Positions 20,429 to 29,643 are shown, counted from the first letter of the stretch. The stretch: DNA of 64,000 bases from Bacillota bacterium (GCA_017656135.1 JACDOJ010000001.1:62001-126000); one strand, 5' to 3'. Notes: generated by a model not told the origin, from the sequence alone. Made by a program: numbers and translations.

Positions 20429-22368
20429 AAAGGTTGATAGTGATTGCTTTAATATGGATGCTTCTATCCTCAGGCCTGTCGGTACATGCACTGGAGTGGC
20501 GGTTCCTGGGTTTGACCTGGGTTGGAGGTTCCTTAAACTGGGTTATTGAGGTGGAAAAGAGCTCCGAGACCTCTGAACCCAAAACTTCCTTCTTACAGGA
20601 GTTAGAGGTGTTTACCAGGGGCTATGTATATCATCCCTATTTGCTTGATTTTACAGGTCAATTTAACCTTTCCAAGCGAAACGGGTCGGTAAATGAGTTC
20701 AAAATGGACGGCGGCACCGTAGCCATGAATATTCTCCGGACCAAACCCTACTTTGGCCGGTTAAGCCTCGGCAAAAAGGAACTGGAGGTCAATCCCCGGT
20801 ATTATGAGCCATACAACATTGCTCAGAAGTATTTAGAAGCAGGTGTTTTTCACAATACCTCTCATTTCCCGGGATTTTTAAAGTACTGCCGGACTTGGAA
20901 TAACGGTCTGGATTCGGCCAACCTATACAATACCGAAGAAGAATCAGTCAGTTATGAAGTCAGAAACCAGTTTACTAGGGATATGGAAGGGCGTTTGGTC
21001 TATGAAGACTACCAGGTGATCGATTTAAACGCTAACAGGATTCAGAGAAATCAGGATCTAAAAATCACTGCATCCAGCAATTTTGTTTATGAACTGATTC
21101 ATGTGGACACATCCCTATATAAAAGCAGGCGTAGCGGTAGCTTCAATTCAGAAAGCCAGCGAATCACTGCAAAAGGCTCAATCCACCATGATGTTAACCT
21201 TACTACCCATTTCAATACCAGCTATGCCAATACTGATTACCACAATAGTATCAACCAATCCGAAACCCAGGGTAATGTCAAAACAACTTGGAAAGTTACC
21301 CCGTCTGTAGAGGTATTTGTAGGTGCATCTGCTATTAGAGTTGAAGAAGCTGGCACCCTGGAGACCCTCCAAGGGGATTGGGGTTTACGTGGTCAGAAGG
21401 AGTATGGTGATTCGACGGTCTTTGGCAGGTATGAATTTTTTGCCCAGGAAATGAACGCCAGCGGAGAACGACGCTTTCACTTTTCTGAGGAATTGACCTT
21501 TAAAGGCACTGAATTAGTTTCCCTGACAGAACACGGGGTGCTTGTCGACACCATCGAGGCTACAGATAGTAAAACCGGGGAGAGGTACGTTCCTGGTGAG
21601 GACTACGCCTGTATTTGTGTGGGGGACGAGATTTACCTGGTGCGGTTGGCCACTGGTGACATGCCAGATCCAACAACAGCGGTAGTCAGCTATATTTTTC
21701 TTCGGGAACACGAAGCTGAAAGCCTGCAGGGCAATGTTGCTGCTATAGGAATAAAGAGCCCAATTACCAAAGACCTGAACTTCAGAGGAGAATTTGAATT
21801 AACCTCACAGTTGGTGAAACGTACTCTACACATTAATGAAGGTTTCAAACAGACTCTGCGAGTCAGTGCCGGTCTGGACTATGAAAAAGATGGTTTCTAC
21901 GGCGACCTGTTATATTCAGGTACGGCTCAGGAGAACAAGCTCGCTACCAAACTGGGCTGGCAGAGATGCCCCTGGCAGGCGACCTGGGAGCAACAGTATT
22001 TCCAGGGAGAGGAGTTCGTTCAAATCTCTGAACGCCAGTTGACCTATGAGCTCCGCACCTGGGGCAGGAGTCGGGGGCAGTTGACTTTAACCAGCACTGT
22101 TACCAAAAGAGAAGGGGAGCCTCGGGAAGATCTCTTCCAAGCCTACCTACAGTTAGACCAGCATTTTAACAACTACATTCAAGGCAAAGTGCGGGCCGGT
22201 TACCGCTGGTCATCCTTGAAGACACTGCTTAACGACTTCTTTCTCCGTTACGGGCTGGACTACCGGCAAGGACAGCTCAACTTGGAATTCAAGGGTGAGT
22301 ATGACTATAACTTTGCTCAAGATGCCAGTGAACAAAAGTATAGGTTAGGTATCAACAGGTTGTTTTAG
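20425..22368 (+). CDS. putative outer-membrane beta-barrel protein
   Basis: signal peptide, long alternating amphipathic strands, embedded GERYVPGEDYACICVGDEIYL module, C-terminal ...KYRLGINRLF ending in Phe. Confidence 0.65.
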   Translation: MKRLIVIALIWMLLSSGLSVHALEWRFLGLTWVGGSLNWVIEVEKSSETSEPKTSFLQELEVFTRGYVYHPYLLDFTGQFNLSKRNGSVNEFKMDGGTVAMNILRTKPYFGRLSLGKKELEVNPRYYEPYNIAQKYLEAGVFHNTSHFPGFLKYCRTWNNGLDSANLYNTEEESVSYEVRNQFTRDMEGRLVYEDYQVIDLNANRIQRNQDLKITASSNFVYELIHVDTSLYKSRRSGSFNSESQRITAKGSIHHDVNLTTHFNTSYANTDYHNSINQSETQGNVKTTWKVTPSVEVFVGASAIRVEEAGTLETLQGDWGLRGQKEYGDSTVFGRYEFFAQEMNASGERRFHFSEELTFKGTELVSLTEHGVLVDTIEATDSKTGERYVPGEDYACICVGDEIYLVRLATGDMPDPTTAVVSYIFLREHEAESLQGNVAAIGIKSPITKDLNFRGEFELTSQLVKRTLHINEGFKQTLRVSAGLDYEKDGFYGDLLYSGTAQENKLATKLGWQRCPWQATWEQQYFQGEEFVQISERQLTYELRTWGRSRGQLTLTSTVTKREGEPREDLFQAYLQLDQHFNNYIQGKVRAGYRWSSLKTLLNDFFLRYGLDYRQGQLNLEFKGEYDYNFAQDASEQKYRLGINRLF

Positions 22369-22382
22369 AGGGGTGTCAGAGA

Positions 22383-24161
22383 GTGAAGAAATTATCCAAG
22401 TTGGCAGTTGTTTGCATGGTAATCTGCAGTAGCGTTTTTTGGTCTGTTACCTGTTTTGCCACCATTCTTGACACTAAACATAACCTTTCTGTTTCAGGCC
22501 CAGCCACGGTCAAGGCCCAGACTGAGCAGCAGGTCTGCATTTTCTGCCACACTCCCCATAACGCTAACCCTGCAGTACCTCTCTGGAACCATCAAGTAAC
22601 TACCGCTACATACACAATGTACAACAGTGTGACTATGGACGCACCTGAGCCGGCTGGGCCGGGGTCTTCGGCTCTGCTCTGTTTGAGCTGTCACGATGGT
22701 ACTATCGCTGTGGGCTCGGTCCATGCCGGGACCATCACCATGTTGGGGACAAAAACCGACGGAACCATGCCGGACGGATTAAGCAACTTAGGGATCAACT
22801 TAGGGGATGACCACCCCATTAACATCCCTATTTCTCTCTCTGACGGCCAATTGGTTTCCCCCCTGCCCACAGACCCTGTCCACCTGGATGAAGAGGGCAA
22901 AGTTCAATGTATCAGCTGTCATGATGTCCACGATAATACTTATCCACCTTTCCTAGTAAAAAGCGATCTATCTTCTGACCTTCGATACGGCGGTGCTCTT
23001 TGTCTTTCTTGCCACAACATGCGGGGCTGGGAGGGATCAGCGCATCAGGAAGCCACCGAAGCAGAAATTACAGAAGAAGGTACTGTCGCCTCCAAGGCTT
23101 GCCGGGGCTGTCACATGGTCCACGGGTCCCAAGGGTATGGGGAACGCCTATTGTGCTCGGAAGAGCAGGCTTGTATTAACTGCCACAATGGCGTAGTAGC
23201 TCAGGATATCGGGAGCATGTTAAACTATTTTTCAGCCCATCCTATTGATTTGACCGGGCTGCATAATCCCACAGAAACCTGGGACTTGGATACCCAAAGG
23301 CATGCTGAATGCTGGGATTGTCACAACGGGCATGCTGCGGGCAATATAACTTATCACCCATCTGCCCTTGCAGGCCAGTGGGGGATTGAGCCTCAATACT
23401 TTGCTCCCTGGACAGATGCCAGCAGTTTCCAGGTAATATCAGAGGTGACAAAGGAGTATCACCTGTGTTTCAAGTGTCACTCCTCTAGGGCATATGGGGT
23501 TAACCCACCGGTTTCTCCGTCTAGAAGCATGCAGTTTTCCAACAGTGACCAACCACAGACTAATGTAGTCAGGGATTTTAATCCAGGAAATGCAGCAGTT
23601 CATTCCATCTATCAACCCAACCCTCGGGCGGGAACAGTCGGTTTAAATGGCTTGATAAACGGATGGACTTGGAGCTCCATACTAACATGCAGTGATTGTC
23701 ATGGCTCAGCTAATGCCCAAGACCCTGCCGGCCCCCATGGCTCATCATCCAGGTTTATCCTTAAGGGAGATTGGCTGTACCTTCCGGATGAAGACCCGAC
23801 TTTGACAGGAGTTCCTGGCACCGGAGACCACCTCTGTTTCGACTGCCACGACTATAACCTGTATGTATCGGGGATGAGCACGTCAGGAACTCTGTTTATA
23901 AAGAGCAGCGGCAAAAATCTCCATGCCCTTCATATGAACTTTAATAAATCAGTTGAAAGGGGAGTTATCGGGTGTTCCAGCTGTCACTCGGCTGTTCCAC
24001 ATGGATGGAACAAACGGGCATTAATCGTTGAAGATGGAGACCCAGCCCCTTACAGGCAGAGTCAATACCAGCTCAAGATTCTCTATTGGCCCAGTACGCC
24101 AGGCAGCTGGGATACCGACAACTGCAACACTGAATGTCACCGAGGGTATCACTGGGGCTAA
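22383..24161 (+). CDS. multiheme c-type cytochrome, about 12 heme motifs, OmcE-like N-terminal module
   Basis: 11 CxxCH plus one CX3CH (CNTECH); N-terminus TKHNLSVSGPATVKAQTEQQVCIFCHTPHNA...PLWN parallels the 18948 protein. Confidence 0.85.
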   Translation: MKKLSKLAVVCMVICSSVFWSVTCFATILDTKHNLSVSGPATVKAQTEQQVCIFCHTPHNANPAVPLWNHQVTTATYTMYNSVTMDAPEPAGPGSSALLCLSCHDGTIAVGSVHAGTITMLGTKTDGTMPDGLSNLGINLGDDHPINIPISLSDGQLVSPLPTDPVHLDEEGKVQCISCHDVHDNTYPPFLVKSDLSSDLRYGGALCLSCHNMRGWEGSAHQEATEAEITEEGTVASKACRGCHMVHGSQGYGERLLCSEEQACINCHNGVVAQDIGSMLNYFSAHPIDLTGLHNPTETWDLDTQRHAECWDCHNGHAAGNITYHPSALAGQWGIEPQYFAPWTDASSFQVISEVTKEYHLCFKCHSSRAYGVNPPVSPSRSMQFSNSDQPQTNVVRDFNPGNAAVHSIYQPNPRAGTVGLNGLINGWTWSSILTCSDCHGSANAQDPAGPHGSSSRFILKGDWLYLPDEDPTLTGVPGTGDHLCFDCHDYNLYVSGMSTSGTLFIKSSGKNLHALHMNFNKSVERGVIGCSSCHSAVPHGWNKRALIVEDGDPAPYRQSQYQLKILYWPSTPGSWDTDNCNTECHRGYHWG

Positions 24162-24273
24162 GATGATGGAAAATAAAGGAAATTAAGCTTGGGCCCGGAA
24201 TTTAATACTAGGCGTGCTTTTCGAGTCCCCTGTCGCGTAAGAATGTGGAAGAGGTGCGTTTGGGGGGATTAGT

Positions 24274-25242
24274 ATGGCTATTTTTAAAGCCGCCGTGGTT
24301 CAGCTCTCCATTTCCGACCTTAGCAACAAATCCTGGCCTGAGGTGGAGAAAAAGCTGATTTTCCTTTTCTCACAAGGTGTCGAATCCGGTGCCGACCTCG
24401 TGGTTTTCCCAGCTCTAACTGGTTTGTTATTCTCACCTGAATCTCGAAAATCTCTGGAATATGGGTTCGATCACAAAACTGTGCAGCTGGTTTCCAGGCT
24501 CAGCGGTTTTTGGACCAAAGAGTGGTTAGATTTCTTCACTTCCCTGGCCAGAAACTACCGAGTACTGGTCGTCCCAGGGAGCTCTTTGGAGCCAACAAAA
24601 GATGGCATGCTACACCGGGCCTACCTCATAGGCGAAAACGGGGAAGAGCTTTTGGTCCAAGACCAAACTCATTTCACCCTCTCCCAGCAGGGCATCAAGT
24701 TCCAGCCTGGTGATAGTCTGGAGATTGCCGAGACTTCAGTGGGCAAAATCGGCTTGATTCTCTCCGAAGATGTCTGGCTGCCTGAAATTGGCAGGATCCT
24801 GGCCCTTGAAGGGGCCGACCTCTTGATCAATCTACAGGCTGTAAGGAACTTCTACGACTACCGCCGGCAGTTGGCTGGGAGCTGGCAAGTGGCCCAATCC
24901 AACCTGGTCTACGTGATCGAGAGTTGTTTAGTGGGGCGGGGGATAGGCCTTTCTTACCAGGGCCTTTCAGCCATATTTGCTTCCAGATCGGTGCAGCCCA
25001 ATGCGGGCATTCTCGTTCACATCGACCCGCTTTTCACCAAACTGGAGGAAATAGATCTTGGGTACATGATCTCTCCTCAAAAAGAGAAGGAGGGGGTCCT
25101 CATCCGAAACTTGGATCTGGACCTTTTGGCCAAACACCGGCAAGAACGGTCCATGGGCAGACCTCCCTACCTTACTGAGCTAAGTCAGGTCTATACTGAT
25201 CAGGTTGCAGTAAACCGGACATTAGGAGGGGAGGAAAGATGA
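24274..25242 (+). CDS. nitrilase-superfamily protein, probably catalytically inactive
   Basis: fold motifs GADLVVFPA and GKIGLILSEDVWLPEIGRILALEGADLLINL with the E, K and C positions replaced. Confidence 0.78.
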   Translation: MAIFKAAVVQLSISDLSNKSWPEVEKKLIFLFSQGVESGADLVVFPALTGLLFSPESRKSLEYGFDHKTVQLVSRLSGFWTKEWLDFFTSLARNYRVLVVPGSSLEPTKDGMLHRAYLIGENGEELLVQDQTHFTLSQQGIKFQPGDSLEIAETSVGKIGLILSEDVWLPEIGRILALEGADLLINLQAVRNFYDYRRQLAGSWQVAQSNLVYVIESCLVGRGIGLSYQGLSAIFASRSVQPNAGILVHIDPLFTKLEEIDLGYMISPQKEKEGVLIRNLDLDLLAKHRQERSMGRPPYLTELSQVYTDQVAVNRTLGGEER

Positions 25243-26186
25243 AGATTCCAGCCATTTTGCGGGAGAAGATTAATCTGGAGCCCCTGAATGAACTCTATTA
25301 CGAGTTCAAGACCTTCTGGCTCGTCCATCCGGAACGGGTGAAACGCATTGTCTCAATCTCCGGGCCTGGCGGGCCGGAAAACAGCCAACAGGTTAAGGGC
25401 AAAGTCGCCTTTGTGAGGGCCTCGGCCCTGAAAGGAGCTACTTTAGCTGACCTGGCCGCAGTCTGTGGAGAAGTCATCTCTAGGGCCAAGGCCTCCGGAG
25501 CGGGGTTGGTGGTCTTTTCCCCAGAGGCAGGCGACCTGCTGTTGCAGCTGGCCCCCTATAAGTCCCCACGGGTCTTTCGACAGGTGCAGGAGGCCTTCCA
25601 CTCCTTCTGGTCCAGTCTGGCAGCTAAGTATCACCTGTGGCTGATTCCTGGTTATCGGGAACTCCATGCCAAGCGGAGGCATAAGAGGGTGGCTTTCATT
25701 TATGACCCGGAGGGCCAAGGCGACTACCAGACCCAGGTCCAGTACACCAAGGAGGAGTTGGCCCAGGGATTTGAGCCGGCCAGGAGCATCAAGGTATGGC
25801 AGACCGGGGCAGGTCCGATCTCTCTCTCCTTTCCTGGGGAGGAGCAGTTTTTTGAAATCGGCCGGGTAATGGCAGCCAAGGGAGCTAAAATAGTCGTATC
25901 CCTGGCGGCTTGGAACCGGCCTTTTGAGGTCTCGGATGTCTCCGGGGGTTGGGCTAGGGCCCAGGAGAACAACTTCTACTGGTTGACTTCCAGCCTGACT
26001 TTGTCCCCGGTGGGTGCCAGCATTGACGGAAGCGGGGTGCTGGCTCACCCAATTCGTGAGGGAGAGGATCTTGTGCTTGTGCAAGTCAATCTTGATCGCC
26101 TGGCTGAGATGGCCAACGAAGACTCCCGTGGCCAGGTGAAGATGCGCAAAGAGTTCCTGAAACGCTATTTGCCTACTTTATATTGA
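25239..26186 (+). CDS. second divergent nitrilase-superfamily protein, catalytic Cys absent
   Basis: GAGLVVFSPEAG, QYTKEEL, GPISLSFPGEEQFFEIGRVMAAKGAKIVVSLAAW; start overlaps the previous gene (ATGA). Confidence 0.72.
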   Translation: MKIPAILREKINLEPLNELYYEFKTFWLVHPERVKRIVSISGPGGPENSQQVKGKVAFVRASALKGATLADLAAVCGEVISRAKASGAGLVVFSPEAGDLLLQLAPYKSPRVFRQVQEAFHSFWSSLAAKYHLWLIPGYRELHAKRRHKRVAFIYDPEGQGDYQTQVQYTKEELAQGFEPARSIKVWQTGAGPISLSFPGEEQFFEIGRVMAAKGAKIVVSLAAWNRPFEVSDVSGGWARAQENNFYWLTSSLTLSPVGASIDGSGVLAHPIREGEDLVLVQVNLDRLAEMANEDSRGQVKMRKEFLKRYLPTLY

Positions 26187-27517
26187 AAGGAGTGGTCTTG
26201 GTGCCCAGAATTTTCTTAGGCCTTTTGCGGACAAGCCTGGTGCTGGTAGTTTTCCTCCTCTGTCAAAAGAATCCCTGTCTGGCTGCATCTTTGGACTTGG
26301 AGTATGTAGCCGGCCAGGGTGATGATAGCTATGCCCTCATCGACTGGAGTTACCCCTTTTCTCCCGCCCTCAATTGGGAGGCGGAATTAAACCCTGATTT
26401 GCGCTACTACTCCAGTTTTGGGGTAGGGAAGTGGCGGGTTTCCACTGAGGTGAAAGTCACAGGTGACGATAAGTGGGACAAGCTTACTGCCAGATACACC
26501 CACTACCGCTATCCGGAAACCCCCTATCAGCTCTGGAATCTGGGAGTTGAGCACAAAAGCGCACTTCAGGCTTGGTGGAACCAGGGTGCAAAGGGGTCCT
26601 GGCGCCTGAAGGTCAAGGGCGAATACAAAACTTATCCTTCTGCTCGGGACCGGGACTACCTGGCCGGAGAGTGGGAGCTCTATTCTGAGTCCACCGATCC
26701 CTTGATAGCCCCAGGGTACACTGGAGGTGAATTCTGGTCTCAGACCTTTTTCGATTATGCCGTGGGCCGCGCCCTCCAAGGGGATGAGTTTTTTCTGGAT
26801 TCCTGGGTCCTAGGCGAAATGGTGCTGGAGGACGATGCTGATGAGTACACTCCTCCTTGGGCTAGGTCCTCTGACGAACTTTCTTCCAAGCTGATCACCA
26901 AAATCTCCGGTGGTTGGTCAAAGCATTTCCGTAAACCGAATTACACCTGGCAGGCCCAGAACTATGAGCTTCAGTGGCAGCAACGGACGAGCCCCGAGAG
27001 CAGCCTTAAATTCGGCCTGCGGAAGCTGGAGAAAAACTACCCTTATGAATTGCTAAAAACCTACTACAGCCGGGAGCACCTAGTCCGCTGGTTCAAGGCC
27101 GGGAAGAAGGTCTGCTGGGAAGTGGGAGGCTGTTATGAAACCCAGCACTGGCTGGACGGAGACGGCCAGGAGGAATACCAGATCTGGATTGAGGGGGAAA
27201 GGGCCGACCACTCTCTGAAACTCATTGCCGAACTGGAAGATGAAGTCTACAACCAGGAAATGAAGGTGAAGTCCACCTACGGTTATGACTTTGAAAACTG
27301 GTTCGGCCTCTCAGGTTATTGCCGGGTGGGACTTGAAAGGGAGTTCGACCTAATGACTCAGGCGACCGAGACTGAGGTCAGGGCATCCCTCAAACTCAGC
27401 ATGGAAGTAGGCCAAGATTGGGAGGTTTTCACCCGTTTGGAGGCCAGTCGGGAGTGGGAGGAGTTAGCTATAAATGACGATTGGGGTCTGAAAATAGGTG
27501 TTAAAGTAGAGATCTAA
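26183..27517 (+). CDS. secreted beta-strand-rich protein, second putative barrel
   Basis: signal peptide (LVVFLLCQKNPCLAAS), repeated alternating aromatic/charged strands, C-terminal strand WGLKIGVKVEI. Confidence 0.55.
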   Translation: MKGVVLVPRIFLGLLRTSLVLVVFLLCQKNPCLAASLDLEYVAGQGDDSYALIDWSYPFSPALNWEAELNPDLRYYSSFGVGKWRVSTEVKVTGDDKWDKLTARYTHYRYPETPYQLWNLGVEHKSALQAWWNQGAKGSWRLKVKGEYKTYPSARDRDYLAGEWELYSESTDPLIAPGYTGGEFWSQTFFDYAVGRALQGDEFFLDSWVLGEMVLEDDADEYTPPWARSSDELSSKLITKISGGWSKHFRKPNYTWQAQNYELQWQQRTSPESSLKFGLRKLEKNYPYELLKTYYSREHLVRWFKAGKKVCWEVGGCYETQHWLDGDGQEEYQIWIEGERADHSLKLIAELEDEVYNQEMKVKSTYGYDFENWFGLSGYCRVGLEREFDLMTQATETEVRASLKLSMEVGQDWEVFTRLEASREWEELAINDDWGLKIGVKVEI

Positions 27518-27580
27518 GTATCCAGAACAGCATTCCTGGGTATACCAATTCTGTAGTCGGTTTGCCAGGAGGGCGGTTTC

Positions 27581-28558
27581 TTGAAAGCTTATTTAGGTGT
27601 GGATGTAGGTTCTGTTAGTACGAATTTAGCTTTGGTTTCCGAGGAAGAAGAGGTCTTAGATTACATCTATATCCGAACCAAAGGAAACCCAATTCAGGCC
27701 GTCCAGCAAGGCCTAAAAGAACTTAAAGCCAAAGTGCCCGAGTCCTACCAGGTACTTGGAGCCGGGGCTACCGGTAGCGCCAGGCAGTTAACGGGTGTGC
27801 TCATCGGTGCTGATGCCGTCAAGAATGAGATTACGGCTCACGCTGTTGGGGCCTTGCAGCTCTTCCCCGGTGTCCAGACTGTCTTGGAGATTGGGGGTCA
27901 GGACTCAAAAATTATCATCATTCGCAATGGTATTGTAGTCGATTTTGCCATGAATACTGTCTGTGCCGCCGGGACCGGCTCTTTCCTTGATCACCAGGCT
28001 GAGCGGCTTAACATCCCTATTGAGCATTTCGGAGACCTGGCCTTGAGGTCCAAAAATCCGGTGCGAATCGCCGGCCGGTGCGGGGTCTTCGCTGAGTCAG
28101 ATATGATTCACAAGCAGCAGACCGGACACTGCCTCGAGGACATCATCGCCGGGCTTTGCCAAGCCCTGGTGCGCAATTATTTAAATAATGTAGGGAAGGG
28201 CAAAGATATTAAGCCGCCCATTGTCTTTCAAGGAGGTGTGGCCGCCAATAAAGGGATCAGAGCTGCCTTTGAAAAGGTGCTACAAACCGAGATACTGGTC
28301 TCTCCTTATCATGGGGTGATGGGTGCCATCGGTGCAGCCTTGCTGGCCAAAGAGGCCGTGAAAAAGACCGGCCGGACCTGCTTCAAAGGATTCCAGGCCT
28401 CAGATCTCAACTACTACGCCAGAAGCTTTGAGTGTTCTGGCTGTGCCAATCACTGTGAGGTCGTCCAGATTTTCGTTGATGACCAGGTTTTGGCCAGGTG
28501 GGGAGATCGCTGTGGCAAGTGGTCCATGGGCACAGGCTCTAAATTTGTGGCCTCTTAA
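27581..28558 (+). CDS. BcrA/BadF/HgdC-family CoA-dehydratase activase-type ATPase
   Basis: GVDVGSVSTNLALV, GGQDSKIIIIRNG, NTVCAAGTGSFLDHQAERL, GRCGVFAESDMIHKQQ. Confidence 0.88.
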   Translation: MKAYLGVDVGSVSTNLALVSEEEEVLDYIYIRTKGNPIQAVQQGLKELKAKVPESYQVLGAGATGSARQLTGVLIGADAVKNEITAHAVGALQLFPGVQTVLEIGGQDSKIIIIRNGIVVDFAMNTVCAAGTGSFLDHQAERLNIPIEHFGDLALRSKNPVRIAGRCGVFAESDMIHKQQTGHCLEDIIAGLCQALVRNYLNNVGKGKDIKPPIVFQGGVAANKGIRAAFEKVLQTEILVSPYHGVMGAIGAALLAKEAVKKTGRTCFKGFQASDLNYYARSFECSGCANHCEVVQIFVDDQVLARWGDRCGKWSMGTGSKFVAS

Positions 28559-28661
28559 GCTCAAAAGGTCACAACTTTTTAACAACAGGAATTAGGAGAT
28601 CCGCCTAGAATAGTAGTTAAGGTTCAAACTCACCCATCCTTGGAGGAGGATCTTTAATACA

Positions 28662-29597
28662 ATGGATGCACCGTTAAATATCTTTGCCGGCACCTCAGTG
28701 CCGAAGCTTTCCGAAGAAGTGGCGGATCTTCTCGGAATGGAACTGGGCAAAGTCAACATCAAGCGTTTTGCCAACGGCGAGATCTACGTCCGGTTTCATG
28801 AAACAGTGCGGGGCAATGATGTTTTTGTCATTCAGTCCATCTGCTCCCCGGTTAACGATAACCTGATGGAACTGCTCCTGATGGTGGATGCCTTGAAGAG
28901 AGCATCCGTTGGCCGGATTAACGCTATCATCCCTCATTATGGTTACTCGCGCCAGGAACGTAAAGAGGCCCCCAGGGAACCCATCTCGGCCAGGATGGTT
29001 GCGGATGTTTTGACAACTGTCGGTGTGGATAGGGTCATCACCTTGGACCTACACGCCCCAGCCATTCAAGGCTTTTTTAATATTCCTGTGGACCATTTGA
29101 CAGCGCTACCTCTTTTGGCCGAGTATTATCGCCAGAAGAACCTGGAGAATGCCTGCGTTGTAGCTTTGGATGCCGGGGGCATAAAACGCGCTGAGAAGCT
29201 GGCTAAGCGTTTGGACTTGCCGCTGGTGGGCATGTATAAGCGTCATCCTGAACACAATGTTTCCCAGGTTACCCACGTCATGGGCGACATTGAAGGTAAA
29301 GTCCCGCTGATCATCGAGGATATGATCGACACCGGCGGTACCCTCTTGGAAGGGGTAAAAGCCCTTTTGGCCCATGGAGCCCGGCCGGAGATTTACGTCT
29401 GCGCCACCCATCCGGTCTTTTCCGACCCAATCATGGAAAGGCTGGCCCACCCGGCGATTAAAGAGGTGCTGGTGACCAACACCATTCCCGTTGAATTGAA
29501 ATTGGACAAAGTCAAAGTCCTTTCCATTGCTCAACTGGTGGCCTCGGCCATCACCAGGGTCCATGAAGAGTCATCAGTCAGTTCCCTTTTCAATTAA
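28662..29597 (+). CDS. prs: ribose-phosphate pyrophosphokinase
   Basis: GRINAIIPHYGYSRQERKEAPREPISARMVADVL; IIEDMIDTGGTLLEG PRPP motif. Confidence 0.95.
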   Translation: MDAPLNIFAGTSVPKLSEEVADLLGMELGKVNIKRFANGEIYVRFHETVRGNDVFVIQSICSPVNDNLMELLLMVDALKRASVGRINAIIPHYGYSRQERKEAPREPISARMVADVLTTVGVDRVITLDLHAPAIQGFFNIPVDHLTALPLLAEYYRQKNLENACVVALDAGGIKRAEKLAKRLDLPLVGMYKRHPEHNVSQVTHVMGDIEGKVPLIIEDMIDTGGTLLEGVKALLAHGARPEIYVCATHPVFSDPIMERLAHPAIKEVLVTNTIPVELKLDKVKVLSIAQLVASAITRVHEESSVSSLFN

Positions 29598-29613
29598 TAG
29601 CGAGCAGGTGAAA

Positions 29614-29643
29614 GGAAGGGCCTCACAGTCGGGGCCCTTTTCC
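29614..29643 (+). terminator. intrinsic terminator after prs
   Basis: AAGGGCC...GGCCCTT followed by TTCC. Confidence 0.75.

Noticed and set aside
20866-20879. Third possible Noc-binding site ATTTCCCGGGATTT in the barrel gene
   Set aside because: Two mismatches destroy the palindrome on one half; insufficient to call.
25443-26084. 213-aa ORF on the minus strand
   Set aside because: Fully antisense to the second nitrilase-like gene, no recognisable motif; consistent with GC-driven shadow ORF.
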